From the NCBI GenBank assembly GCA_009746045.1, contig RPFO01000080.1:8619628-8683627 (forward strand): a DNA stretch of 64,000 nt. Reading direction: 5' to 3'. The notes under the pieces were generated by a model. It saw nothing but the letters and a program-made list of their open reading frames with translations. It was not told the origin of the DNA and ran no database searches. Origin of the DNA: Mesostigma viride (lineage: Eukaryota > Streptophyta > Mesostigmatophyceae > Mesostigmatales > Mesostigmataceae). Both the position numbers and the translations under genes were made by a program. Of the stretch, positions 22,027-31,458 are shown piece after piece (the stretch's first letter is position 1; every line of letters begins with the position of its first letter).

Positions 22027-23984
22027 CTACATAGACTCCCAACCACGAGCCACGAGCCACGAGGTAGCCATGGCTGACGGCGGAGCTCATAACTTTCACG
22101 TTTGAGCCCCAAATTCAGCTGTGAATATCACTATCGCTTCGTCTTTCTAAGACGCACATGCTGATATAATTTTCCGAATCTAACACGCAATATATGACGA
22201 GCAAACGTCCTTTGACGCAACGCAGTTTGGCGGATGCGCTCGCCCATGAAAATGCGGCAGCTGCGGCTGCAGCTTCGCCATCAGGTCCGGCAGGCAGCGG
22301 TGACACTAGTCGTGCACTGGTAGCCACCCAGCAACCTCCCGGGCTTAAAGCCTCGCCATCGGCATCGCCTGACCCGAAACGCACCCGCCCAGCCGACAAA
22401 ACAGGATGGTCCCGCCCCTCGGAACCGCGCTTTCGGTTCCACCCTTTCAAGGTCGATGATCACGACTGGAACAACATGTCTCCTGACGATGCTATGGACT
22501 GCATCTTCTTCGGGGACTACGCCTCGCTTTACGACCTGTGCCTCCATCTCTCCGACCAAGGTCGCCTCCTCTGCAGCAACGGCAGCCCCTGGCTAGCCTC
22601 CGGCGCCATGCTTGGCTGCACCCGCCCCGAACTCCAGCACGCCGTCCTCAACTCCCTTCTCCAGCGCTCTGACGGCGAGATCTGGGCTCCATCCATCTCC
22701 GCCTCCACCCTCCGTTCCATCCTCACGGAAGCCTTTCAGCAGCACGTGACCCCCCTTGCTGCCGACATTTCAGCAATCGGCGGCACGCTGACTGCTGAAC
22801 TTCCTCACATTTCCACCGCCGCCGCCTCCACCTCCACCGCCGTTTCCGCCTTCACTGCCGACATCAAAGCCCAGCTCCTCGACCTCGACCAACGCCTTCA
22901 AGCCACCGCCACCGCCCTTGAGAGCTTGCATGACACCGCCGGCCTCACCGCCCAAGCGGTGCAGGAAATCGCTGCCCAGCCGGCACCTGCTGGCCCGGCC
23001 AGTGATGTTCCCTCCACCTGGGCGGACTTGCTTAAGCAGCACACCACCTCCACCACCTCCACCATCTCGGCACAACTCAAGCAACAAGCCCTCGACCTTC
23101 GCGAGGAAACCGACATCGCCCGGCGCAGCCACAATGTCATCGTCAAGCACTTCGACCAGCCGGCAGGTGAGACCTCCACGAGCCTTCTTGAGGCATTTAA
23201 GCGCGACATTCTTGCCCCCATGCTACTCACTGGTGAGCTGGACATGTCGGCTGTCCGCCTCCCCCGCGCGCGGGGGAAGGCTGGCCCGGCACCCGTGCTC
23301 CTCACCTTTAAGTACATGGCGGACAAGCTGTCGTTCCTTAAATGCCGCAAGAAGCTCTCGAGGACTCGCTTCACGCTGGACGACGACTTGACCCTGGCCG
23401 GCCCAGCAACAGCGGCGACGCGAGCTATGGCCGACCTACCTTCAGCTCCGGCACAGCGCAGGGGGGAAGCCGGTATACTGGAGGGGGGCGGTCATCCACG
23501 TTGACCACAAGCCCTGGCAGCCCCCTCCTGCCACCCCAGACTAGGGAATTCATACCAGTAGTGTAGATTAGTCAGGCTTAGCCTAGCATGTGGCCCACGC
23601 GCATGTGCGCCCATAATGGCCCCCATGGATGTTGTCTACAGACTTTAGCCAAGCCCTGCCTATAAAGGGACCCCCATGGATGTTGCATTAAGAATTTAGC
23701 CATGCTACGCAGTGCAGAGAGATGCTCTCTGTCGAGAAGCCATGCCCTAGCTCTTGTATAGCCATGATGATCTTCCCCCACATGACATACTCCCCCTTAG
23801 CTGGGCATAGTGTGAAGATCATGAGGGTGCAGGTGCCCTAGTGCACCTAGAGCAAGTGTTGTTTACATTCCCACCCTTGCAGGAAGTAGCTTAGAATGTA
23901 TGATAGGCCATATGCCCCTTCTCTGGGCTATGTGCTACATATACTCCCAACGGAGTTATGTTACAATTCAATTCAATTCAATTC
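22027..23984 (+). mobile_element. ORF1-only LINE, copy 2 (apparently full length)
   Basis: A 1,958 bp element flanked by AATG on both sides (22,023-22,026 and 23,985-23,988), inserted in TTAA element 1. Elements 2 and 3 show the uninterrupted version of the site (..ATGTGCTAAAAATAG in element 3). It has a 5' UTR of about 167 bases, ORF1, a 3' UTR of about 460 bases, a CTCCCAACGGAG hairpin and an (AATTC)n tail. There is no room for an endonuclease or reverse transcriptase. This is the organisation of the mammalian HAL1 (half-L1) elements. Confidence 0.85.
22194..23504 (+). CDS. LINE ORF1 protein, L1-like, C-terminally frameshifted
   Basis: A 436-residue product. The N-terminal ~170 residues are of unknown fold. 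Residues about 175-290 are rich in Ala/Thr/Ser/Leu heptads, probably a trimerising coiled coil (DIKAQLLDLDQRLQATATAL). Residues about 310-395 look like the RRM-type domain of L1 ORF1p: NVIVKHFD as first strand, APVLLTFKYMADKLSFLKC as the RNP-like strand and helix, and KKLSRTRFTLDDDLTLA at the end. In family members the C-terminal domain follows with a YWRG..VDHKPWQPP motif. Here that motif lies in another frame, because GGCC is duplicated at 23,396-23,403. The same duplication is in copy 3, so it predates the spread of the family. ORF1p normally coats LINE RNA as a nucleic-acid chaperone. This truncated form may still bind RNA. Confidence 0.8.
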   Translation: MTSKRPLTQRSLADALAHENAAAAAAASPSGPAGSGDTSRALVATQQPPGLKASPSASPDPKRTRPADKTGWSRPSEPRFRFHPFKVDDHDWNNMSPDDAMDCIFFGDYASLYDLCLHLSDQGRLLCSNGSPWLASGAMLGCTRPELQHAVLNSLLQRSDGEIWAPSISASTLRSILTEAFQQHVTPLAADISAIGGTLTAELPHISTAAASTSTAVSAFTADIKAQLLDLDQRLQATATALESLHDTAGLTAQAVQEIAAQPAPAGPASDVPSTWADLLKQHTTSTTSTISAQLKQQALDLREETDIARRSHNVIVKHFDQPAGETSTSLLEAFKRDILAPMLLTGELDMSAVRLPRARGKAGPAPVLLTFKYMADKLSFLKCRKKLSRTRFTLDDDLTLAGPATAATRAMADLPSAPAQRRGEAGILEGGGHPR

Positions 23985-25699
23985 AATGCGCTATAAATAG
24001 CAAAAGACGCTAATTAGGGCTGGGTATGCCCCAGCCAATGCACACATTTATTTGCAAAACTGTCTGCAGCGTTTTTAGTTCCCTGAGTTTGTAGCTTGCT
24101 GAGCTATTTACATCATGGAAAGGGCAAAACCTCGAACAGTTATTAATTTCCCCGCAAAACGACCCTTTTTTTACCGGACATTGGGAATAACTTTTTATAA
24201 ACACGTCAAAAAAATACTTTTTTCTGCAGCGAAAATCCGTCTAACAGGGGGACAACGGTCTTCCAAGTCCCAGGTCATTCCGACAAGTCTAGCTCAAGTT
24301 ATAAAGTTAAACGTGCTAAAACCTGAACATGCGCTAAAGGAGTTTTTTCTTTGTACAAGGCCAATTAGGCATGATGTTTTCCATCCAAAAAGCCTGAAAG
24401 CATGCCCCACTCGATCACAAAACATAAGCAAACAGCTAGGCACCTCATCTGCCCTCACCTGCCCTCGGCATGGCCAACCTTGCCAGCCCAAGCATAGCAA
24501 CACGATCGTTAGGCATACATGCCAAGAGAGCATACACAATAGTCAACCCAAGGTTACCTTTAAACTTCATGATTAGAACTCAGCAAATCTATGACCAAAA
24601 GCACATATAATTAACTCTTGCACACTGAAGACGACACATGCTCAAGGTTTGGGGTCACTGTGACACGCACTGATGGGTTCCCTAGACGACCACCTGACAG
24701 GCGCTAAGGACCACTCAGTAACCAAGTAAACACAATTACACTTTACATGCCATCCAACATGCATCAAATACATGCTGAATATGTTATGAGGTACAAAGGG
24801 GTGGCCACACACGTCATACACCTTCACCCTCCCTCGAGCATGGCCAGACATATGAGCATGTGAATAGCAATAATGATGATGGCACTAAAATTGCCTAACC
24901 AGCATTATCTATGTTTCTCCCAGGTTAGAGTGTAAGGTTTATGCCAACCAAGCTATTCAACACAGAAACAACTACGTCACTGCCCTACCTGAGATGGGCA
25001 ACAAACTGGAACTATGGAGGGCAAGGAACCGAGGAGATCATGGCATACAAAGCTTGCATGCAGTCAACCATGTCAACCATGGTTGGTTCAGCACATCGCA
25101 GTCTTTTCACATCATCATATCAAGGGAAAGCTCAAATAAACCAATGGTGGCAGCTATCTACATGCAGTCACACAAATGCAATATCTCCAACATGATCGTC
25201 AATAAAACACTTCCTCCCCTGCACGATCAAATGGAAAGAAACCATTGGCGGTCCTCCAGCGCATGAGCGCTGTGATGCCGCTGCGAAGAGAGGGTGCGTC
25301 ACTCTCACACAACAAGAAGCGTCCATACGCACACCATCCTTGCCAGAACAAGTTTTATGAAATGCCCTAAACCTTCCCGAGAAGCTATAGGCTTCGACTG
25401 AAGCGGCCCTGACCACGACATCAACGAAAACAATCTAAAGCTGCCAGGTATTCGGCAAGCAACGGCGAGCTAGCTGGCGGAAACTGCCCAAAAAGAACGC
25501 AAAAACCTTCGAACGATGAGCTCATAGAAGAAAGAACTGATAGCACATAACATTCGCGACAAATATCTACCTTGCCATCGCAGATCCCTCGCTCAGGCGC
25601 GCAACAACGGCCGTTCTTCCATGGAAGGTTCCGACATGCACTGCGCAGGCCTGAAGAATTACTTACCGAGAATGGCCGAAAATGTACACTAGGAACTCA

Positions 25700-26045
25700 A
25701 TTTCTGAGAAAATTCTCAAAACCCTCAATTTTCTCACCTTTTGTGAGAATTTTTTGAGAAAATTGAGAAAAATCTCAATTTTTTTCCGCAAACGCTAGGC
25801 AAAAAATCTCACCAGGGTGAGATTTTGGTGAGAAAAAGGGCGTTTTGGTGAGATTGGGGTGAGAAAAAACCCTAAAGTGAGAAAAAAGGTGAGAATGGGT
25901 GAGAAAAAGGCAGAAAGATTGAGAAAATTGAGAAAATTGAGAAGTTTCTCACCAACACGAGAAAAATCACTAACACGAGAAAAATCACAAGTCAACGTGG
26001 TGAGAAATTTCTCACCAAGAGTGTAACACGAGAAAAATCATGAGC
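25700..26045. repeat. CACTA subterminal array, left (GAGAAA-rich)
   Basis: Dense repeats of GTGAGAAA, GAGAAAATT and related words fill about 345 bases inside the left end. The right subterminal region (29,515-29,842) is rich in the reverse complement TTTCTCAC. In plant CACTA elements, subterminal repeats are the binding sites of the TNPA-type protein. That function is inferred here by analogy. Confidence 0.7.
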
Positions 26046-26192
26046 TTTATTTCATTAAGTCCTTAACGTGAAAAAAAAACTCAACACCACTTTGATATGC
26101 ATTGTAGGGTGCACAAAGGTGCAATATAGGGTTGTCATACAATATAAAACAGCACATCATTCCATAAACAATGCTGTCATGCCCAAATTAAA

Positions 26193-27521
26193 TCAAAAGT
26201 CATCTTCTTCAGAACTGCTGTCCGAGGGGTTGCTTGCATCAACATCATCTTCTGATGACATAGTGTCATCCCCACTAGTGTCGCAATAGTTCACAGCTTT
26301 ACGCTGCCTTCCACTGGCCCTCTTTGCCATAGGGACCTCCTCAATTACAACGGTGGGCTGGCTAGGTCCAGCATCTGTGGGAGCACCACGCTTGCGGCTG
26401 CGCCCTCGAGCAGGTGCCTTGCCAGCGCGGCGCACCACGTCGCCATCACCTACGTCTGCCGCTGCCACCTTCTTCTTCTTCTTGGACCCCTTCTTCTTGC
26501 CTTTCTTCTTGCCACTAGGCGGTGGCATCGGCTCACCCTCCTCAATCACTTCAAACTGCGGCATGGTGGGGAAATCTGCTGCCACGCTGTGATACACATG
26601 GTTACTGAGGGAAGATTGCGCCTGGTGTGCCATGCTCCATGGCAGTTTGGCAGGGATTACCACCATTTCGGGAGCATAGCATTCATCGACGACATACCCA
26701 ACTGAGCTCACTGCACCTGGCAACACAAGGCGCGACGACCTGGGGGCCTGTGCGCTGCTGATGACCACCAACCTCTCGTGGGGCAGGTGAGCGACATGAA
26801 GGCGATCAAAAAGCTCCACCTTCAACAACAGCTGCCATTCCCAGCCCCCTCGTGGGTACTCTAACCTGGCCTTCAGAATGTGTGTGATGAAACCAAAGTC
26901 TACACCGCCCGGGCCATGCACCGCAACTCCCGCATTCTTGTGCCGCTTTCCCAGGGATTGGTCCGCAGCCTCTGTGCGGTAGTTGAACCCGTGTATCCTG
27001 ACTTTGTGGAAAGAATCCGCGTAGCGCTTCACGCCCCCACACGCCGCTACAATGCCTTGCGGCACAAGCGGCGTCAGGTTTAATGATGCCCATGCAATCA
27101 CGTTGAACGTTGTGTCAGCACAGCGATCTCGCCTGCATTCAAACAAACGCACACCGATAACCCAGCAAAGAGTATTATTATTAAGTATTGGTTATTAAAA
27201 AAAATAGAACGATACAACACAGGACGCTTTTACTGGCGGCAAGATCATGGCACCCGGATGGGTAAAACCAAACAAACTAGATATTAATTACTAGGGCTGG
27301 CTTTGTGACAGTAAAACATGATTGCATGGCTAATCCCAAGGCGCCTTTCAATAGGACTGAATTAAAATAACCAAAGCAGACGGCGTAAGTAGCATTTGCA
27401 AAAAACAAGGCTCACCAGTAGGCCTCGTCGCCATTCGCAGGGTCGCTGTAATCAGCCTTGGGAAGGGCATCTTCTACCAGCAAATCCCTTGCGGCGCGTT
27501 GTGTCAGCACAGCGATCCCCC
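26193..27521 (-). CDS. CACTA-encoded protein, DUF4216-like, acidic C-terminus (two exons proposed)
   Basis: Exon 27132-26193 is clear; a preceding exon 27521-27416 is proposed. Its frame ends ..GDEAY plus TG before a GTGAGC donor. The acceptor (TTTGAATGCAG) starts the next exon with G, giving TGG in frame. The main exon reads KVRIHGFNYRTEAADQ, then KNAGVAVHGPGGVDFGFITH, LEYPRGGWEWQLLLKVELFD and later MVVIPAKLPWSMAHQAQ. This order resembles the DUF4216 module of plant CACTA transposase genes (..RIHG..F.T, NSGV.V.G, YG.I..I.EL.Y, LFKC.WFD, FVLA.QA). The rest is a lysine-rich nuclear-localisation-like stretch (KKKGKKKGSKKKKK), an ARGRSRKRG block and an acidic serine-rich tail (EDDVDASNPSDSSSEEDDF). 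Further upstream exons, if any, were not found, and the true start is unknown. Confidence 0.55.
27100..27172. repeat. Duplicated exon-start segment, copy a
   Basis: TTGTGTCAGCACAGCGATC, GCCTGCATTCAAACAAA and CACACCGATAACC recur at 27,498-27,563 with few changes. On the coding (minus) strand the unit spans an intron 3' end, the AG acceptor and the first ~25 exon bases. Confidence 0.7.
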
Positions 27522-27563
27522 CTGCATCCAAACAAAGGCACACCGATAACCAAGCAAAGAGTA
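27498..27563. repeat. Duplicated exon-start segment, copy b
   Basis: Partner of 27,100-27,172. Both copies keep the acceptor AG and the bases reading GATCGCTGTGCTGACACAACG on the minus strand. Confidence 0.7.
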
Positions 27564-29190
27564 TGCAAATGTGTAGCCTTGTTCATTGAAATTATGGCTG
27601 GCTTACGCAAAGAGCGACTGTAAGATGACCTATACAGTGGGGCCGGAAACAGCTTGCTTGATCAGGGCGTGTTTTTCGAGCTTCACTGGCCGGGAGTGTC
27701 TAGTGGTGAGAACCATTGCTGCGATCGCTTTCCCACCATTTACGAGGAAATACCCGCAAATGAAAAACCACTGAAACGGTCTAGCTAGTCAGTCATTACA
27801 TTAGCCACATGCCATCATGCATGTTTCCAAACGTCCAGGAACTGCACACGGTGCAAATGCCATTTGCAGTGCAAAAATCCAGAGGACACGACCTCATTGC
27901 TTCATATTTGTATGCAGAAGACTAAAAAAGTAACATGCATTAATGGCCCGCATGCATAAAGGGCCTGAATTCTGATGCGGGCCCAACGGCAGCACCGCCA
28001 AAGCAGATAAGGGCCCGCAGTCTGATGCGGGCCCCACGGCACCACCGCCATAGCAGAGCTCGAAGGTCGTGGTGCGCGTGAAACGTACGTATGCCCTTTG
28101 TCGGTAGGTGCCGTTGGGGTCAAATTGGGTGCCGCCAAAATCGGGCCGACGCGTCAATAGACTGAGGCCGTCGATGAGAGCCATCATGCGGCTTGGGGAA
28201 CTTCAGCTAAGTTAACTTAACGCAAACCACTGGTCGCCCGCGTCGGGAACCGGCCCAACGGCTCTCCCGCAACAGAAAATTACGCGGCATACTGCATAAG
28301 TCGTCGGATTGTTACATTTCGACGGTCAAGATTTCATGATGAGGTTTGCGTTCAATTTGCCGCAGTTTGCCGCCCAGAGAAAGTAGTTGTTGGACTCGTT
28401 GCCCACGATGAAACACAATCAAGCAAGCCGTTTCCGGACCCACCGTGTAGGTCATGTAGTCGCTCTTCACGTCAGCCAGCCGTAATTTCAATGCACAAGG
28501 CTACACATTTCCATCTCCATTCATATTCATAATCCTGCACGACTCGAAAACGCGGACAAGATAACGGCAGGCTCGAGCTACCATGGTCCGGATTCTCCCG
28601 ATTTCTGGCCTGCGCTGGTTGTCTCCTTGATATTGGCAACTCTCTCCGGTAAGAGATTTTCCGCAGTTTGGCTGTTTCGAAACGTTCATTACGTGAGATG
28701 CCTTCGGATCAGGAGACTCACACAGCCGCGAAATCATGCCAAAGGTCATATGTTCGATCCCTTGCTGGTAGCTTCTGAGCTTTCTTATTTTCTGTGTTCC
28801 GCGGAATCTCAGATTTGGGCCGCTAGCGTTTTCACGCTTGTTGCTTTCTGATCCGACGACAACGTTGTGCCTTGCTCGTGTGACATCTGGCGCATGGTGT
28901 GATTCATGTGTATGGTGCTGCCTTGCCACATGGGGCTGCTTTGCCATAAGAGTGAGTGTTGGGTTCTACACATTTGCTGCATGGACCGTTAGGTGCTGGT
29001 GAGCTCTTCCTTGTAGAACGCTTACATCTATGTCAAGGATCTGATTTCTTTTCCTCTTGCGTATATTGTGTCGGTTTGCTTTATTTCTTGCAGGGACCAC
29101 GAGAGTAAAATGCAAGCGGTTCCACTTTCAAGTCAGCATGTGACGCCCTGTCGACCGGCCCGCTTTGTTAGCTAGCTACCATATAGTATT
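27564..29190. other. CACTA interior without a recognised gene
   Basis: Minus-strand open frames at 27,894-28,187 and 28,501-28,947 have no domain I recognise and no convincing splice chain to the DUF4216-like exons. The missing transposase would be expected here in an autonomous element. About 90 bases near 28,540 resemble 6,420-6,510. Confidence 0.4.
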
Positions 29191-29198
29191 TGATGATA

Positions 29199-29345
29199 GG
29201 CATTGAATGCGGAAGATGTCATAACGCCATAACAGACTGTGTTGAACAGGCATTGAATGCCGAAGATGTCATAACGCCATAACAGACTGTGTTGAAAAGG
29301 CATATTTGAATGCCGAAGATGTACATAACGCCATAACAGTGTTGA
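29199..29345. repeat. Tandem repeat, ~50 bp unit, three copies
   Basis: GGCATTGAATGC, GAAGATGTCATAACGCCATA and ACAG..TGTGTTGAA recur three times with small insertions in the last copy. It lies in the CACTA interior, 170 bases inside the right subterminal array. Confidence 0.8.
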
Positions 29346-29514
29346 ATAGTTGAATCAATGGGTTCTTGCAGCTGTAAACATTAAAATTATTCAAACATTT
29401 AATGAAAAAATCATTATTGTTCGTGCTGTTTTGAACAGCGGTTGTTACTGGCACTGCATGCATGTGTCTGCTGCCAGCATATTGCATTATGGGTGTGTTT
29501 TTCAGCGCTGTGTT

Positions 29515-29842
29515 TTCTCACTTTTCTCACTTTTCTCACGTCCTGTTTTTCTCACTTTTCTCACTTTTCTCACGTCCTGATTTTCTCACTTTTCTCACGT
29601 TTCACACCTCCCGTTTTTCTCACTTATCTCACGTCCTGTTTTTTGAGATTTTTCTCACGTTATTCCCCTTTTTTCACCTTTTTGGGGCAATCTCACCCGG
29701 GTGAGAAACGTGTTTTCTCACCCATTCTCACCCCATTCTCACCCTTTTTTCTCACCTTTCTCACCCATTCTCACCCATTTCTCACCCTTTTTCTCACCTT
29801 TCTCACCCTTTTTCTCACCATTTCTCACCCATTCTCAAAGCC
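29515..29842. repeat. CACTA subterminal array, right (TTTCTCAC-rich)
   Basis: About 330 bases of TTTTCTCAC-type repeats. They are in inverted orientation to the left array, so the two arms of the element could pair over hundreds of bases. Confidence 0.7.
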
Positions 29843-30260
29843 GAGTTCCTAGTGTAGCAAAAAGCACCAGTTCGGTTTGGAAGTCAATGCTACCGATATT
29901 AATGCATCCTTCACGATCAAAAAGACCCCCAAAACTGAGAATTTACTGCCGCTATCACGAATTCTATTTTATTCCGCGCGACCAAAAAATGCAGTTTACC
30001 CCCCATGCCGATGGCAGTAAAAGAAAGCAGCGATATTGTAAACCAGCTACTTGCCGCCACAACCCAACATCATTAAATCATCGTATTCAACATTCGAGCA
30101 ATTTTTTGGCATTTCTCTAGCCCTACATTGCTAGTTTCGCCTAAACGCAGTCGCCATGGCCACTTCCGCAAGGGGTGCGCCCACCGTGCACCCACTTTTC
30201 ACGGTACGGCTGGTACCGCGAATTTTTTGGCGCGGAAAATATTCGGCGCGCCACGTCCCC

Positions 30261-31232
30261 TTAAGGAACGCCAGCTTGTCCGCCATGTACTTAAAGGTAA
30301 GGAGCACGGGTGCCGGGCCAGCCTTCCCCCGCGCGCGAGGGAGGCGGACAGCCGACATCCGCAGCTCACCAGTGAGTAGCATGGGGGCAAAATGAATGTC
30401 GCGCTTAAATGCCTCAAGAAGACTCGTGGAGGTCTCACCTGCCGGCCGGTCGAAGTGCTTGACGATGACATTGTGGCTGCGCTTGGCGATGTCGGCTTCC
30501 TCGCGAAGGTCGAGGGCTCACTACAATACGGTTCGTAGGAGACGCGAAATGAGTGAGAATGTTACCCGAGCGGTAACGAGGATTCGCACCGTTGATTTTA
30601 ACATATGTTTCTTTTTTTGCGCCATTTGGCGAGCATCGACTGGAGCCTGAACCTAGCGGGGGGAATCGTGCGGGGGAATCTTGCGGGGGAATCTTGCGGG
30701 GGAAAATTCCGAACGTGAATTTAGCGAAGTCCTACTACATTTTGCTTGGGTAAACGGTACTACAGTTTCGTCACTGAAAATTTTCTGTAGTTGCGTTGGT
30801 GTTTCGTACGTTCCGCTGAAATTTTCTTGTTCAGTGCCCAGATCACAATTTGATCCGTGCGCAAAATGATTGGCTGTACGGTACGAACCAAAAACGAAAT
30901 TTTAGTATCTAAGTTCCGCAGCGCTTGCTGAATTTGCCCCGGAAGCCCGGGGGCACTTTCCCCGCTGAAAAAGGTGTCCGCGGAAGCGTATTGTAGTGTT
31001 ATTGCTTGAGTTGTGCCGTGATGGTGGAGGTGGTGGAGGTGGTGTGATGCTTAAGCAAGTCCGCCCAGGTGGAGGGGGCATCGCCGGCCGGGCCAGCAGG
31101 TGCCGGCTGGGCGGCGATGTCCTTCACCGCCTGGGCGGTGAGGCCGGCGGTGTCATGCAAGCACTCAAGGGCGGTGGCGGTGGCTTGAAGGCGTTGGTCG
31201 AGGTCGAGGAGCTGGGCTTTGATGTCGGCAGT
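30261..31232 (-). mobile_element. ORF1-only LINE, copy 3: 5'-truncated upstream half
   Basis: Read on the minus strand from 31,232 this has the coiled-coil region (ADIKAQLLDLDQRLQATATA), the TWADLLKHHTTSTTSTI segment, then a 480 bp insertion (30,519-30,998). It resumes with RSHNVIVKHFDRPAGE and ends at ADKLAFLK on the TTAA at 30,261-30,264. It joins the 3' half at 21,210-21,865. The element is truncated on its 5' side at 31,232, within the coiled-coil region. Confidence 0.85.
30519..30998. mobile_element. 480 bp MITE with CACTA-type ends
   Basis: CACTACAATACG at 30,519-30,530 is matched perfectly, inverted, at 30,987-30,998. It interrupts ORF1 of LINE copy 3: copy 2 shows the empty site between GGTCGAGGGCT and TGTTGCTTGAG. 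The terminal CACTACAA is typical of CACTA elements. I cannot see the expected 2-3 bp target duplication: the net gain is one base, plus a substitution. It has no coding capacity. It is a different family from the 4.2 kb CACTA element, whose ends read CACTAGGAACTC. Confidence 0.7.
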
Positions 31233-31458
31233 TGTCGCATGCACTTCAAATATTAGTCGCGCTTCAAGCCCATTGCCTGCATGCATGTCTCAGCTGCATG
31301 CATAATGTGGTGGTCTCAATGCATGCGTAATATCGAGCAACTTATCTGGCAATATCTACGTACCTCGACCCAGAAAGTTGTCTCAGCACGATCCATTCTC
31401 CATTGAATATCTTTCTTTGATACAAGGAGAAATGGGCTGCCATCTGCGATAAAAAAAT
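31233..31458. other. No gene recognised
   Basis: Unassigned sequence between LINE copy 3 and the LINE 3' UTR fragment. It includes several GCATGCAT-like words. Confidence 0.4.

Larger units (their letters stand above)
25687..29854 (-). mobile_element. CACTA (EnSpm) DNA transposon, ~4.2 kb
   Basis: Perfect 12 bp inverted ends CACTAGGAACTC (25,687-25,698) and GAGTTCCTAGTG (29,843-29,854) are flanked by TA on both sides. TTAA element 2 has the empty site: CTTTTTGC-CA-GATTTTCGG against CTTTTTGC-TA-[element]-TA-CATTTTCGG. The lengths agree exactly with a 2 bp target duplication. Long GAGAAA/TTTCTC-rich arrays lie just inside both ends. The minus strand encodes a protein resembling a domain of plant CACTA elements. 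At 4.2 kb, with no recognisable transposase core, it is probably an internally deleted, non-autonomous copy. Confidence 0.85.
21862..30264. mobile_element. TTAA-target DNA transposon 1, carrying two nested insertions
   Basis: Seen: TTAA at 21862-21865 and 30261-30264 flank the block. Outside it, the two halves of one LINE ORF1 read through the target (GGCAT-TTAA-GGAAC on the intact copy). Subtracting the LINE at 22,027-23,984 and the CACTA element at 25,687-29,854 with their target duplications leaves about 2,271 bases. That is almost the 2,282 bases of the related element at 33,677-35,958. Ends begin GG(GG)A rather than the CCC of classical piggyBac, so the superfamily is open. Shared landmarks are a TTGGGGGTACTACCCCC palindrome near one end and a GCGAATTTTTTGGCGC region near the other. 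No transposase gene is seen. Confidence 0.8.

Noticed and set aside
23342-23566. Conserved second open frame at the ORF1 end (also 21,637-21,861)
   Set aside because: The frame is open in both copies, but it is neither the ORF1 frame nor the one carrying the YWRG C-terminal motif. Conservation follows from recent shared ancestry of the copies.
28501-28947. 148-codon minus-strand frame inside the CACTA element as transposase
   Set aside because: No transposase motifs, and no acidic residues in a recognisable DDE context. It overlaps sequence similar to a non-coding stretch at 6.4 kb.
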